A stretch of 47,510 nt of DNA. It comes from Actinomadura sp. KC216. Lineage in GTDB: Bacteria; Actinomycetota; Actinomycetes; Streptosporangiales; Streptosporangiaceae. The notes beneath the pieces are model-generated. The model ran no database searches. It was not told where the DNA came from and worked only from the letters and a program-made list of their open reading frames with translations. A program made the position numbers and the translations under genes. This document shows, piece after piece, positions 8,585 through 16,957 of the stretch (positions are counted from its first letter, which is position 1; each line of letters begins with the position of its first letter). The DNA is taken from the NCBI RefSeq assembly GCF_004348535.1, contig NZ_SMJX01000023.1, positions 1 through 47,510 of the forward strand. Reading direction: 5' to 3'.

Positions 8585-9466
8585 ATGGTGCCGCTGACCG
8601 TCTGGCTGTGCTCGGACATCAGCGACTCCACACCGCCCAGCACCCGCCACCACGGCGTCGCCGACCGCGCGCATGACCCTGATCAGACGGTCGTCGCCAC
8701 CAAGCGGCTTTGTCTGGCGCACCGGCGGTCGGTCGGCCGGGAACTGGCCGCGCACCTGATCGACACCTGCACCCGCGAGGGTGACCTGGTCGCTGAAGGA
8801 TTCACAACCAGCGAAGCCACCCTGACCGCCGCCGCTCACCTCGACCGACGCGGCATCGCGCTGGTCCCGCACTTCCCGCTCGCCCAGCACATCGGAACCC
8901 GGCTGCGCACCACCCTCACCCCAGCCCAGCTTGCTCGGGTGCAGATGCGCCCGACCCGCCCGGATCAGATGGTCCGCGGCCTGGCCGACCACCTCGACGA
9001 TGTCGCGCTGGTGATCGCCGCACCGCCACCGTACGAGACCGGCGGACGCTCGCCTCGCCGGGTCGGGGACCGCGGCTGCCCGGCGTGCCGGGCCGACCTG
9101 TGGATGCTCAGCGCCGAACAGCTCGGCCTGTTCCTGGCCGCGGCGTGGAAGGTGCTGCGCCCTGGCGGGGTCCTGGCGATCATCACCACCGCCCGCCACC
9201 AGGCCGGACGCCTCATCGACCCGGCGCCGCGCATCATCCGCCAGGCCCAGGGGCTCGGTTTCCGGTACGCCCAGCACGTCATCGCGCTACGCGTCCCGGT
9301 CGATGGGGACGCCCTGGTCGTCCAGTCCGGGCCCGCCGACCTGGCCGAACTGCGCGACGCCCGTTCCGGTGCGTTGCCGCCGCCCGTCAGCGTCCACGCC
9401 GACGTGTGCCTGTTCACCAAACCGACCACAGACCTCCGGGACCGGCAGGACGGGGACGCCCGATGA
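8585..9466 (+). CDS. Degenerate paralogue of the adjacent DNA methyltransferase
   Basis: Started at the ATG at 8585, the product is 293 residues, exactly the length of the next gene's product, and the two align along the AdoMet-binding region. Where the intact copy has DPMCGIGTT, this one has EGFTTSEAT (residues 71-79), and where the intact copy has TSPPYG, this one has AAPPPYE (145-151). LRPGGVLAIITT at 191-202 keeps the shape of a methyltransferase fold, and a CPAC pair sits at 165-168. Loss of the motif I glycines makes normal AdoMet binding doubtful; a regulatory or DNA-recognition partner role is an inference. The stop overlaps the next start as ATGA. Confidence 0.7.
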   Translation: MVPLTVWLCSDISDSTPPSTRHHGVADRAHDPDQTVVATKRLCLAHRRSVGRELAAHLIDTCTREGDLVAEGFTTSEATLTAAAHLDRRGIALVPHFPLAQHIGTRLRTTLTPAQLARVQMRPTRPDQMVRGLADHLDDVALVIAAPPPYETGGRSPRRVGDRGCPACRADLWMLSAEQLGLFLAAAWKVLRPGGVLAIITTARHQAGRLIDPAPRIIRQAQGLGFRYAQHVIALRVPVDGDALVVQSGPADLAELRDARSGALPPPVSVHADVCLFTKPTTDLRDRQDGDAR

Positions 9467-10344
9467 AGCAGAACGTCCCCATCTCACCGCTGCCGGCATC
9501 GGTACTGGCCACCGGGCAGCGGCCTTCCCGGCTGCAACGCCAGGGCCGCTACACGCCCGAATCGATGCGCCACCCCGGCAAGATGCTGCCCGCCATCGCC
9601 GCCACCGTCATCGACTCCTTCACCCGCCCCGGTGACCTGGTCGTCGACCCGATGTGCGGGATCGGCACCACCCTGGTCGAAGCCGCGCACCTGGGCCGCG
9701 ACGCCGCCGGGGTGGAGTACGAACCCGACTTCGTCCACCTCACCCTGGGCAACCTGCGGCACGCCCGCGCCCACGGCGCCACCGGCCGGGCACAGGTGGC
9801 GTGCGGCGACGCCCGCAATATCGCCACCATCTACCGCTCCCTGCACGGCCAGGTAGCGCTGGTGCTCACCTCACCGCCGTACGGATCTCGCACGCACGGG
9901 CACATCCGCTCTGGCCGCGACAACGGCGGCGGCAAGATCATCAAGCGCAATAGCCGGTACTCCACCGACCGCGGAAACCTCGCCCACCAACCCCTCCCGG
10001 GTCTCCTGGACGGCTTCGGCCAGATCCTGGCCGGAAGCGCCGACCTGCTCCGGCCCCGAGGCGTGATCGCGGTGACCGTCCGCCCCATCCGCGTCCATGG
10101 CGAGCTGATCGATCTACCCGGCCAGGTCATCGACACCGCAACCAGAAACGGTCTTGTGCTCGTCGGGCGGTGCGCCGCCCTACTGGCCGGCCTGCGTGAC
10201 GGCCGGCTGGTCAACCGGGCGTCCTTCTTCCAGATGCTCGAAACCCGCCGGGCCCGCGACCGAGGCATTCCGGCCTGCGCCACCGCACACGAAGACCTCT
10301 TGATCTTCCACCGCGCCACGGACCTGCCGGAGGCAAGCCGATGA
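9463..10344 (+). CDS. DNA methyltransferase (N4-cytosine/N6-adenine type)
   Basis: The start at 9463 overlaps the previous stop (ATGA); longer readings are shadows of the upstream gene. The 293-residue product has motif I DPMCGIGTT at residues 62-70 followed by an acidic GVEYEP strand end at 83-88, and catalytic motif IV TSPPYG at 136-141. The TSPPY form is typical of enzymes that methylate exocyclic amino groups, often N4-cytosine. A variable Lys/Arg/Gly-rich stretch (about 143-170) after motif IV could contact DNA. No restriction endonuclease is seen beside it, so it is probably an orphan, possibly protecting the element on entry to a new host. Target sequence cannot be read from here. Confidence 0.85.
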   Translation: MKQNVPISPLPASVLATGQRPSRLQRQGRYTPESMRHPGKMLPAIAATVIDSFTRPGDLVVDPMCGIGTTLVEAAHLGRDAAGVEYEPDFVHLTLGNLRHARAHGATGRAQVACGDARNIATIYRSLHGQVALVLTSPPYGSRTHGHIRSGRDNGGGKIIKRNSRYSTDRGNLAHQPLPGLLDGFGQILAGSADLLRPRGVIAVTVRPIRVHGELIDLPGQVIDTATRNGLVLVGRCAALLAGLRDGRLVNRASFFQMLETRRARDRGIPACATAHEDLLIFHRATDLPEASR

Positions 10345-10727
10345 CCGAGAACCGACACGGCAAGCACGCAGGGCACAACCGCGTGCTGGAGATGCTGGCC
10401 ATCCTCCAACTCGGCTTGTGCGGACGGTGCGGACGCGCCCGCTACACCACACGCCGCACGGCCCGCCATGCCGCGCGCATCGCCGCCCCCGGCAGCCGGT
10501 TGCGTGCCTATCGGTGTGGTGACGCCTGGCACCTGACCACCCCGCCGGGCCGACCCCAATGCATCGCTCCACCCGTCACGGTGCCCCACATCCGGGCATG
10601 GATGAGGCTTGACCTCCACGGCCGAGACCAGCGTCGATACCGGAACCGTCGCGGTTCCCGCGGTAGCGGCCACCCCTCAGGGCACGCGCGCCGCATGGGT
10701 GCTGGTTCTTCCGCGGGACGACCGTGA
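10341..10727 (+). CDS. Small Cys-containing protein of the methyltransferase cassette
   Basis: The ATG overlaps the methyltransferase stop (ATGA), so it is the third coupled gene of the cassette. The first 75 residues look like a compact zinc-ribbon-like unit: LCGRCGRARY with a CxxC pair, then AYRCGDAWHLT with another Cys and a His, similar in style to small phage and element proteins. The last 50 residues are Arg/Gly-rich and may be disordered. Function is unknown; nucleic-acid binding is an inference from composition. Confidence 0.6.
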   Translation: MTENRHGKHAGHNRVLEMLAILQLGLCGRCGRARYTTRRTARHAARIAAPGSRLRAYRCGDAWHLTTPPGRPQCIAPPVTVPHIRAWMRLDLHGRDQRRYRNRRGSRGSGHPSGHARRMGAGSSAGRP

Positions 10728-10948
10728 CTGGCAATGGAAGGAAGCTGCACCTGGTCCCACCAGACCAGCCTCCACGGCTTAACCCTGGTGCCGCCAAGGT
10801 GCTGCTGCGAATCCTGCTCAAAGCCGCTGAAGACCCATCAGGAGCTGAAAGGCGCCAGGCAAGAAATGATCAGGTTCACGATCAATAGCCGTACGGATCG
10901 GAGAACGCTTCGCCATCCGGCGTACTCCATCACCAAGGGGAGCACGTC

Positions 10949-12727
10949 GTGACCGAAAAGGACATCGATCCGCAGCACCAGACCGTGCGAAACCACGCCA
11001 GCAGACCCTCCGCACTACCGGAGGCCGGCGCCGCTGTGGTGAAACCCGCCGCTGCAGTCCTGCCGCGCCTTCGGTTCGCGTTTTACGGTCGGGTCTCGAC
11101 CGAGGACAACCAAGACCCCCAGGCTTCGCGAGCCTGGCAACTCCGCCGCGCCCGCGGGCTCATCGAGCCGAAGGACGGGGTGATCGTCGCCGAGTTCTTC
11201 GACGTCGATAAGTCCCGCTCGATTCCTTGGCCGCGACGTCCGCACGCCTCGCTGCTGATCGAGGAACTCAAAGACCTCCGGCGCAACTTCGACGCGGTGG
11301 TGATCGGCGAGCCGCACCGCGCCTTCTACGGCAACCAGTACTCCCTGACCTTCCCGATCTTCGAACACTTCAAGGTCCCGCTCTGGGTACCTGAAGTCGG
11401 CGGGCCCATTGACCCCGGCAACGAAGCTCACGACATGATCATGGGCGTGTTCGGGGGCCTGTCCAAGGGCGAGCGGAACCGGATCAAGGTCCGGGTTCGG
11501 TCGGCGATGGCCGCTATCACGGCCACCGAAGGCCGCTACCTCGGTGGGCGTCCGCCCTACGGCTACCAGCTCGTGGACGCAGGTCCACATCCCAATCCCG
11601 CCAAGGCAGCCGATGGCAAGCGGCTCAAGCGGCTGGCGGCGCATCCGGTCCACGCCCTGGTGGTGAAGTGGATCTTCGCGCAGTACATCAAGCAGCGGGG
11701 GCGCGGGCTGATGGACATCGCCGAGGAACTGACCCGGCAAGGCATCCCCTGCCCCTCCGCTAGCGACCCGGCGCGCAACCCGCATCGCAATCAGCTCGCC
11801 TGGTCCAAGTCGGCCGTCCGGACGATCATCAACAACCCCCGGTACACCGGCCGGGAGATCTGGAACAAGCAACGCAAGGACGAGGTCCTCATCGACGTCG
11901 ATGACGTCGCCCTCGGGCACACCACCAAGATGCGATGGAACGACCGCGCCGATTGGATCTGGTCCGAATACCAGGTTCACGACGCTCTCGTCAGCATCGA
12001 GGACTTCGAACGAGCCCAGCAACTCCGGCAATCACGAGCCCGTGGAAGTTACACCAAGAAGGGGAACCCGACCCCGCGCCCGTATGCTTTCCGAGGGTGC
12101 CTCTCGTGTGGCTACTGCACCCGCAAGATGCAGGGGAACTGGAACAACCAGCAGGCCTACTACCGGTGCCGGTTCCCCACCGAATACGCCGTGGTCAACG
12201 AGCTGGACCATCCCAAAGTGGTCTACCTGCGTGAAGCGGAGATCCTCGGCGAGGTCGACGGATGGCTGGCGACCGCGTTCACGCCGGACCGGATCGCGTC
12301 GGTCATCGACATGATGACCGACCAGATGACCGATCCCGACGCGCAGAAGGCTGCCGACCTGCGCAAACAACTCTCCCGATGTGATCGCAGCCTTGCCCAG
12401 TACCGGGCGGCGCTGGACGCGGGAGCCGACCCGGCGGAAGTCACCAACTGGATCAACGACGTTAAGCAAGAACGCGCCCGGCTGGAACACGCCGCGAAGA
12501 CCATCCCACGCGGATCAGGTATCTCCCGGGACGAAATCGCCGACCTGCTCCAGCGAACCGGGGACCTGGCACAACTGGCCATCAACGCCAATCCCGAAGA
12601 CAAAGCCGACCTCTACCAGCAACTGGGCTTGGTGATGACCTACTATCCCCAGAAACACGTAGTGGAGGCCCGTGTGATCCCGGAGCCCCCACATGTGCGG
12701 TCGGTGCGTGTCCGAGGGGGGACTTGA
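10949..12727 (+). CDS. Large serine recombinase (integrase)
   Basis: The product is 592 residues. The resolvase domain begins with FAFYGRVSTEDNQD, placing the catalytic serine at residue 50; LSKGERNRIKVRVRSAM at 171-187 is the start of helix E. A recombinase domain follows (GRYLGGRPPYGYQ, 195-207), then a zinc-ribbon domain with cysteines at 384, 387, 390 and 407, and a coiled-coil-rich C-terminus. It catalyses site-specific insertion and excision of the element through a serine-linked intermediate. GTG at 10949 has GGGGAG 8 bases upstream. The last six codons and the stop lie within tRNA-Leu on the other strand, so the attachment site is probably at this 3' end. Confidence 0.92.
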   Translation: MTEKDIDPQHQTVRNHASRPSALPEAGAAVVKPAAAVLPRLRFAFYGRVSTEDNQDPQASRAWQLRRARGLIEPKDGVIVAEFFDVDKSRSIPWPRRPHASLLIEELKDLRRNFDAVVIGEPHRAFYGNQYSLTFPIFEHFKVPLWVPEVGGPIDPGNEAHDMIMGVFGGLSKGERNRIKVRVRSAMAAITATEGRYLGGRPPYGYQLVDAGPHPNPAKAADGKRLKRLAAHPVHALVVKWIFAQYIKQRGRGLMDIAEELTRQGIPCPSASDPARNPHRNQLAWSKSAVRTIINNPRYTGREIWNKQRKDEVLIDVDDVALGHTTKMRWNDRADWIWSEYQVHDALVSIEDFERAQQLRQSRARGSYTKKGNPTPRPYAFRGCLSCGYCTRKMQGNWNNQQAYYRCRFPTEYAVVNELDHPKVVYLREAEILGEVDGWLATAFTPDRIASVIDMMTDQMTDPDAQKAADLRKQLSRCDRSLAQYRAALDAGADPAEVTNWINDVKQERARLEHAAKTIPRGSGISRDEIADLLQRTGDLAQLAINANPEDKADLYQQLGLVMTYYPQKHVVEARVIPEPPHVRSVRVRGGT

Positions 12728-12794
12728 ACCCCCATGCCCCGTGAAGGGCACTAGCACCTCAAGCTAGCGCGTCTGCCTATTCCGCCACCCGGAC
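12709..12794 (-). tRNA. tRNA-Leu (anticodon GAG)
   Basis: Read on the minus strand, the 7-base acceptor stem GTCCGGG pairs with CTCGGAC (one G-U), the D arm has GGCGGAATAGGCAGAC, the anticodon stem CTAGC/GCTAG closes a TTGAGGT loop, a long variable arm (GCCCTTCACGGGGC) marks it as class II, and the T arm contains GGTTCAAGTCC. The CCA end is not encoded. The integrase stop codon is at 12725-12727, inside this gene's 3' part, making it the likely integration target. Confidence 0.95.
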
Positions 12795-12911
12795 CGGTTG
12801 CAGGCCGCAGTGGGCTGCGGCGGGGTTCACCATACCAAAGGTGGCGAGTCGCGGCGAAGTCGATCGACGGGCACCATGGGACGGGGTACGCGACTACGCG
12901 AGGTGAGCACT

Positions 12912-14222
12912 GTGGCCCAGCAGCCGACCGCTGAGGACGAGGTCGTCCAGTTCTGCCAGGAGTTGATCCGGATCGACACCAGCAACCCGGGAGATCATTC
13001 GGGGCCGGGGGAGCGGGTGGCGGCGGAGTACGTCGCGGAGAAGCTTGAGGAGGTCGGGCTGGAGGCCCGGATCTTCGAGTCGCATCCGGGGCGGGCGAGT
13101 CTGGTGGCGCGGATCGAAGGGGAGGACCCGGGACGGGACGCGTTGCTGTTGCACGGGCATCTCGATGTGGTGCCCGCGCGCAAGGAGGACTGGACGCGGC
13201 ATCCCTTCAGCGGGGAGATCGCGGACGGGTGCGTCTGGGGGCGCGGGGCCGTGGACATGAAGGACATGGACGCGATGATCCTCGCGGTGGTGCGGCAGCG
13301 GCTGCGGGAGGGGCGGCGGCCGCCGCGGGACGTGGTGCTCGCGTTCATGGCCGATGAGGAGGCCGGCGGCACGTGGGGGGCGCAGTACCTGGTCAGGGAG
13401 CATCCGGAGCTGTTCGAGGGGTGCACCGAGGCCGTGGGGGAGGTCGGCGGGTTCAGCCTGACCGTGCCCGGGGACCGGCGGATGTATCTGATCGAGACGG
13501 CGGAGAAGGGCATCGCGTGGATGAACCTGACCGCCAACGGGACGGCCGGGCACGGGTCGATGGTGCACCCGGACAACGCGGTGACGGCCGTGGCGGCGGC
13601 GGTCGCGAGGATGGGGGCGTACGAGTTCCCGGTGCGGTTGACGAAGTCCGTGCGGGCGTTCCTGGAGCGGGTGTGCATGGCCTACGGGGTGGAGTTCGAT
13701 CCGGAGCGGCCGGAGGAGGCCCTGGAGAAGATCGGGCCGATGGCGCGCATGATCGGCGCGACCCTGAAGAACACGCTCAATCCGACGCGGCTGGATGCCG
13801 GATACAAGACGAATGTCATTCCGCAGACGGCCACCGCGCAGGTGGACGGACGGTTCCTTCCAGGATATGAGGAGGAGTTCTTCGCGGTAGTGGACGAACT
13901 TCTCGGTCCGGACGTCCAGCGGGATTTCGTCGTCCATGACCAGGCGCTCGAGACGGACTACGAGGGGGCGCTCGTCGCGGCGATGGAGGCGGCGCTGACC
14001 TCGGAGGATCCGGGTGCGCTGCCGGTTCCCTACTGCATGAGCGGCGGGACGGACGCCAAGTCGTTCGCCCGGCTGGGAATGCGATGCTTCGGTTTCGCGC
14101 CGCTGAAACTTCCCCCAGAGTTGGACTTTTCCGGAATGTTCCACGGCGTCGACGAGCGCGTTCCCGTGGACGGCCTTCGCTTCGGCGTCCGGGTTCTCGA
14201 CAAATTCCTTGATCGGTCCTGA
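12912..14222 (+). CDS. M20-family metallopeptidase (ArgE/DapE-like)
   Basis: I use GTG 12912, with GAGGTGAG 4 bases before it, giving 436 residues. Metal-site motifs are HGHLDVVP (His83, Asp85), GRGAVDMKD (bridging Asp115), and MADEEAGG with the catalytic Glu pair at 149-150; a dimerisation insert follows and SGGTDAK and FHGVDERV come near the C-terminus. M20 enzymes are dinuclear zinc amidohydrolases acting on small N-acyl or peptide substrates in the cytoplasm. The substrate cannot be told from sequence alone; no lysine or arginine biosynthesis genes are nearby, so a dipeptidase or deacylase role is as likely as DapE. It is the first chromosomal gene beside the integrated element. Confidence 0.88.
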   Translation: MAQQPTAEDEVVQFCQELIRIDTSNPGDHSGPGERVAAEYVAEKLEEVGLEARIFESHPGRASLVARIEGEDPGRDALLLHGHLDVVPARKEDWTRHPFSGEIADGCVWGRGAVDMKDMDAMILAVVRQRLREGRRPPRDVVLAFMADEEAGGTWGAQYLVREHPELFEGCTEAVGEVGGFSLTVPGDRRMYLIETAEKGIAWMNLTANGTAGHGSMVHPDNAVTAVAAAVARMGAYEFPVRLTKSVRAFLERVCMAYGVEFDPERPEEALEKIGPMARMIGATLKNTLNPTRLDAGYKTNVIPQTATAQVDGRFLPGYEEEFFAVVDELLGPDVQRDFVVHDQALETDYEGALVAAMEAALTSEDPGALPVPYCMSGGTDAKSFARLGMRCFGFAPLKLPPELDFSGMFHGVDERVPVDGLRFGVRVLDKFLDRS

Positions 14223-14301
14223 ATTCGCCCGCGCCAATGCGCTCCGTGGTGCTAACGTCACCGTTCGTTGAAGACGTTCTGGGCGCGACGGAGGTTGATC
14301 G

Positions 14302-14970
14302 GTGGCACGTGACGCGGCGCGGGCTGGGGCGGTCGCCGTCCCGTCGCGCCGCGTCGCGGTCGTCCGGCGGCTGCTCGTTCTAGGCGGGCTGCTGATCGCG
14401 GGCTGGATCCTCGGGTGCGTCGCGCAGTCGGCGCACGCCGACGAGGTGCCCGTGCCCTCCCCGGACGTGGTCGCGGAGGCGCCCGCGCTGGAGCGCGCGG
14501 TCGAGACCGCGACCGAGCGCCCGCCCATGCCGGACGTGGTGCAGGCCGTGGTGGAGAGCCCGCCACCGGCCGACGCCGGGGAGGCCATGGAGCCTGCGGT
14601 GGAGCTGGTGACGCCCGATGCGGCGCCCCTCCAGCCGGAGGTCTCCGCGAGCGTGCCCGACGCCGGTGTTGTGTCCGTGCCGCTCCATCGGTGGACGCCC
14701 GACGCCGTGTCCGCCCGGTCCGTAGGGACGGACGGCGGCCAGTCCGTGCAGCGCACCGTCCGGCACCATCCGGCGCCCGTGCCTGCGCCTGAGCGGCCCG
14801 ACGATCACTCTGTCGCCGGTGGGCTCGCCATGTCCGGCGTCACCGCGGGCTTTCCCAGCGCCGTGGCGTGGGCGCCGGTCCCGGCGCGAGCCCCTTCCGG
14901 GCGCCTTCCGGGTGCCGTGCCACCGGCCGTCCGCACCGCGGCGGACGAGCCGTCCTTCGCGCCCGACTGA
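14302..14970 (+). CDS. Secreted or anchored proline/valine-rich protein, unknown
   Basis: The 222-residue product starts at a GTG with GGAGG 8 bases before it. A basic N-region is followed by a hydrophobic segment (about residues 23-40) and AQSAHA, a good signal peptidase I site. The rest is low-complexity, rich in Pro, Ala and Val, with no cysteine in the mature part and no domain that I recognise. It stands directly upstream of the chaplin gene in the same direction, and both are secreted, so a surface-layer or hydrophobic-coat role in aerial growth is a reasonable inference. Confidence 0.6.
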   Translation: MARDAARAGAVAVPSRRVAVVRRLLVLGGLLIAGWILGCVAQSAHADEVPVPSPDVVAEAPALERAVETATERPPMPDVVQAVVESPPPADAGEAMEPAVELVTPDAAPLQPEVSASVPDAGVVSVPLHRWTPDAVSARSVGTDGGQSVQRTVRHHPAPVPAPERPDDHSVAGGLAMSGVTAGFPSAVAWAPVPARAPSGRLPGAVPPAVRTAADEPSFAPD

Positions 14971-15133
14971 TCACTGATCACTGACTCCCCGGCAGGGGCC
15001 GGCCCGGCATGCCCGGGGCCCCTCCTGTCCGGGACGGGACGTGCCGTGCCCTGACTTCCGCGCGGCATGTCGTCCCCCCACGAGACCCACACGACCGTGC
15101 GTCTCGATCCCCCCATTTCATGAACGGAGCATC

Positions 15134-16612
15134 ATGCGAACGTGGGCAAAGGGCACATCTCGTGCCGCGGTGCTCGCCGCGGGCTTTGTCGCTCTCGGCG
15201 TCAGCGCGATCCCGGCCAGCGCCTCCACCGGCATCACGGACGGCAGCGGCAGCGTCCTCGGCGGCAACCAGATCAACGCGCCGATCTCCGCGCCCGCCGA
15301 CGTCAGCGGCAACGCCGTGGCGGCGATCGGCGCCGCGTCCGGCGGTTCCGTGGGCGGCGCCAAGGTCCACGAGCACGGTTCCGGCGGGCAGGCGACGTCC
15401 GGTACGGGCGGCATCGGCTCCGGGAACCAGGCCAACGCGCCGATCAGCGTCGCGCCGAACGTCTGCGGCAACGCGGTCGCCGTCATCGGGCACGCGGACG
15501 CGGCCTGCGTGGGCGGCGCCGAGACCGGTGGCGGCACGAACGGCCAAGTCAGCGACGGGACGGGCGGCGTCCTCGCGGGCAACCAGGCGAACGCGCCGGT
15601 CAGCGCCGCGTCGAGCGTGTGCGGCAACGCGGCCGCGGTCGCCGGTCACGCGCTGGCCGGCTGCGAGGGCGGCGCGTCCACCGGGGACGGCGGCTCGGGC
15701 GGCCAGTTCACCGACGGCGCCTTCGGTGTCCTCGCCGGGAACCAGGTCAATGCCCCGATCAGCATCGTCCCGACCATCTGCGGCAACGCCGTCGCCGTGG
15801 TCGGCCATGCCGCCGCGTTCTGCGAGGGCGGCGCCCACGCGGGCGGCGGCTCCGGCGACCAGGTCACGTCCGGCGCCGGCGGGGTCCTGTCCGGCAACCA
15901 GGCGAACGCGCCGATCAGTCTCGAATCGACCGTGTGCGGCAACGCCGCCGCCGTCATCGGCTTCGCCGCCGCGCTGTGCGACGGCGGCCCCGGCGACGAC
16001 GATGGTTACCCCGGCGGCGACGACGGCTACCCCCACCACCGGATGGCCCTCGCCGGTGAACCGTTCCCCGGCGCGTCCACCCTGCCCGTCCCGTCCAAGG
16101 TGGACGGGCTGAACGGGGTCGCCGGCTCCGCGTCGGGCAAGCGCGAGGCGGTCAAGGCCGCCGAGCTGCCCAAGGTCGGTGGCGCGGCCACGCCGAAGAC
16201 CGGCGGCCTGCTCAAGGGCCACGGTCTGCCGAAGACGGGCGGCGTGCCCCAGACGGGCCGCCAGTCCCCGACGTCCACCCTGCCCAAGACCGGCGCCCTC
16301 CCCAAGACCGACGGCCTGGTCAAGGGGCTGCACGCGGGCGGCGCGTCGCGGCACCTGGCGGCGGCGAAGGTCCCCGGCGTGCCGGACGGGCACGTCCTGC
16401 CGGCGAAGCCCGTCGTCCCGCAGCTCAAGACGGCGACCAAGGGCCTGCCGGACACGGGCAAGCTCGGGCAGGTCGAGCACGTCGCGGCGCAGGAGACGAT
16501 CGCGGACGGCGCCGAGGCCGGCTCGATGTGGACGCTGGCGGTCGCCGGAATGCTGGCCGCCGTGGCCGGTGCGCTCGGGCTGGGCCGCCGCGTCCGCCCG
16601 GCCCGCCACTGA
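15134..16612 (+). CDS. Multi-domain chaplin-like surface protein with membrane anchor
   Basis: The 492-residue product starts at an ATG with GGAG 7 bases upstream. After a signal peptide (cleavage near ASAS, residue 30) come five chaplin-type repeats, about 33-76, 85-127, 137-179, 190-232 and 241-283, each with a GNQ-NAP-S core and a GNAVAVIG-like stretch. Repeats 2 to 5 carry a Cys pair 14 residues apart (111/125, 163/177, 216/230, 268/282); repeat 1 has none. A Lys/Gly/Pro linker holds LPKTG at 365-369 and 383-387 and LPDTG at 438-442, then a hydrophobic helix (about 466-483) and a basic tail. Chaplins are amyloid-forming coat proteins of aerial hyphae and spores; the end is sortase-signal-like but with unusual spacing. 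Confidence 0.85.
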   Translation: MRTWAKGTSRAAVLAAGFVALGVSAIPASASTGITDGSGSVLGGNQINAPISAPADVSGNAVAAIGAASGGSVGGAKVHEHGSGGQATSGTGGIGSGNQANAPISVAPNVCGNAVAVIGHADAACVGGAETGGGTNGQVSDGTGGVLAGNQANAPVSAASSVCGNAAAVAGHALAGCEGGASTGDGGSGGQFTDGAFGVLAGNQVNAPISIVPTICGNAVAVVGHAAAFCEGGAHAGGGSGDQVTSGAGGVLSGNQANAPISLESTVCGNAAAVIGFAAALCDGGPGDDDGYPGGDDGYPHHRMALAGEPFPGASTLPVPSKVDGLNGVAGSASGKREAVKAAELPKVGGAATPKTGGLLKGHGLPKTGGVPQTGRQSPTSTLPKTGALPKTDGLVKGLHAGGASRHLAAAKVPGVPDGHVLPAKPVVPQLKTATKGLPDTGKLGQVEHVAAQETIADGAEAGSMWTLAVAGMLAAVAGALGLGRRVRPARH

Positions 16613-16957
16613 CCGTTCAGGCCGGGCCGTCGAGGTGTCGACGGACAGGCCGGTTGGTGACTGAGGTGTCGCTGGGGCGTGATGGCCGGGTGTGCATGGT
16701 CGTGACGCCACGGCGTTGAGGACGCTTCGCCCGTCCCGGAAGGCGCGGTCCGGGACGGGCGAAGCCCTGTCATGAGGCCGGGGATTCACCGTCCGTCAAG
16801 GCGAACGTACGTAGTGCTACACTCCCGGGCGGACCGCCGGTTTCGGTCGAGCGACGCTCGTCGGCCGATCGGCGGCGGGCGGGGGGCCGGAGGACAGGTC
16901 GGCACGCGCGGACGGACGTTCAGATCGTGCAGACGGTCAGAACGTGTGGACGGACGT
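16613..16957. other. Intergenic region between chaplin gene and DUF5703 gene
   Basis: These 345 bases between convergent genes contain a strong hairpin (16724-16765) and, near 16914-16975, three imperfect copies of a CGGACGTTCAGAACGTG-like unit that run up to the end of the DUF5703 gene. I see no gene. Confidence 0.5.
16724..16765. terminator. Perfect 17-bp hairpin, probable bidirectional terminator
   Basis: GCTTCGCCCGTCCCGGA (16724-16740) pairs perfectly with 16749-16765 around an 8-base loop. It sits between the convergent chaplin and DUF5703 genes. There is no clear T-run, as is common in high-GC actinobacteria. Confidence 0.7.

Larger units (their letters stand above)
1..12727. mobile_element. 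Integrative and conjugative element, one end (continues left)
   Basis: The block carries conjugation ATPases and pilin-type genes (minus strand, 1-7176), accessory genes, and a large serine recombinase at 10949-12727 that abuts and enters a tRNA-Leu gene. From 12.8 kb onward the genes are ordinary chromosomal ones. This is the usual arrangement of an integrated element with the recombinase at its edge. Only one end is inside the window; relaxase, replication and the other attachment site must lie to the left if present. The boundary is inferred from gene content and from the overlap with the tRNA; no second att copy is visible here. Confidence 0.8.

Noticed and set aside
10734..10952. 72-codon plus-strand frame before the integrase
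   Set aside because: Composition is Cys/Ser/Thr-mixed without a domain, no good ribosome site is visible, and it overlaps the better-supported integrase start.
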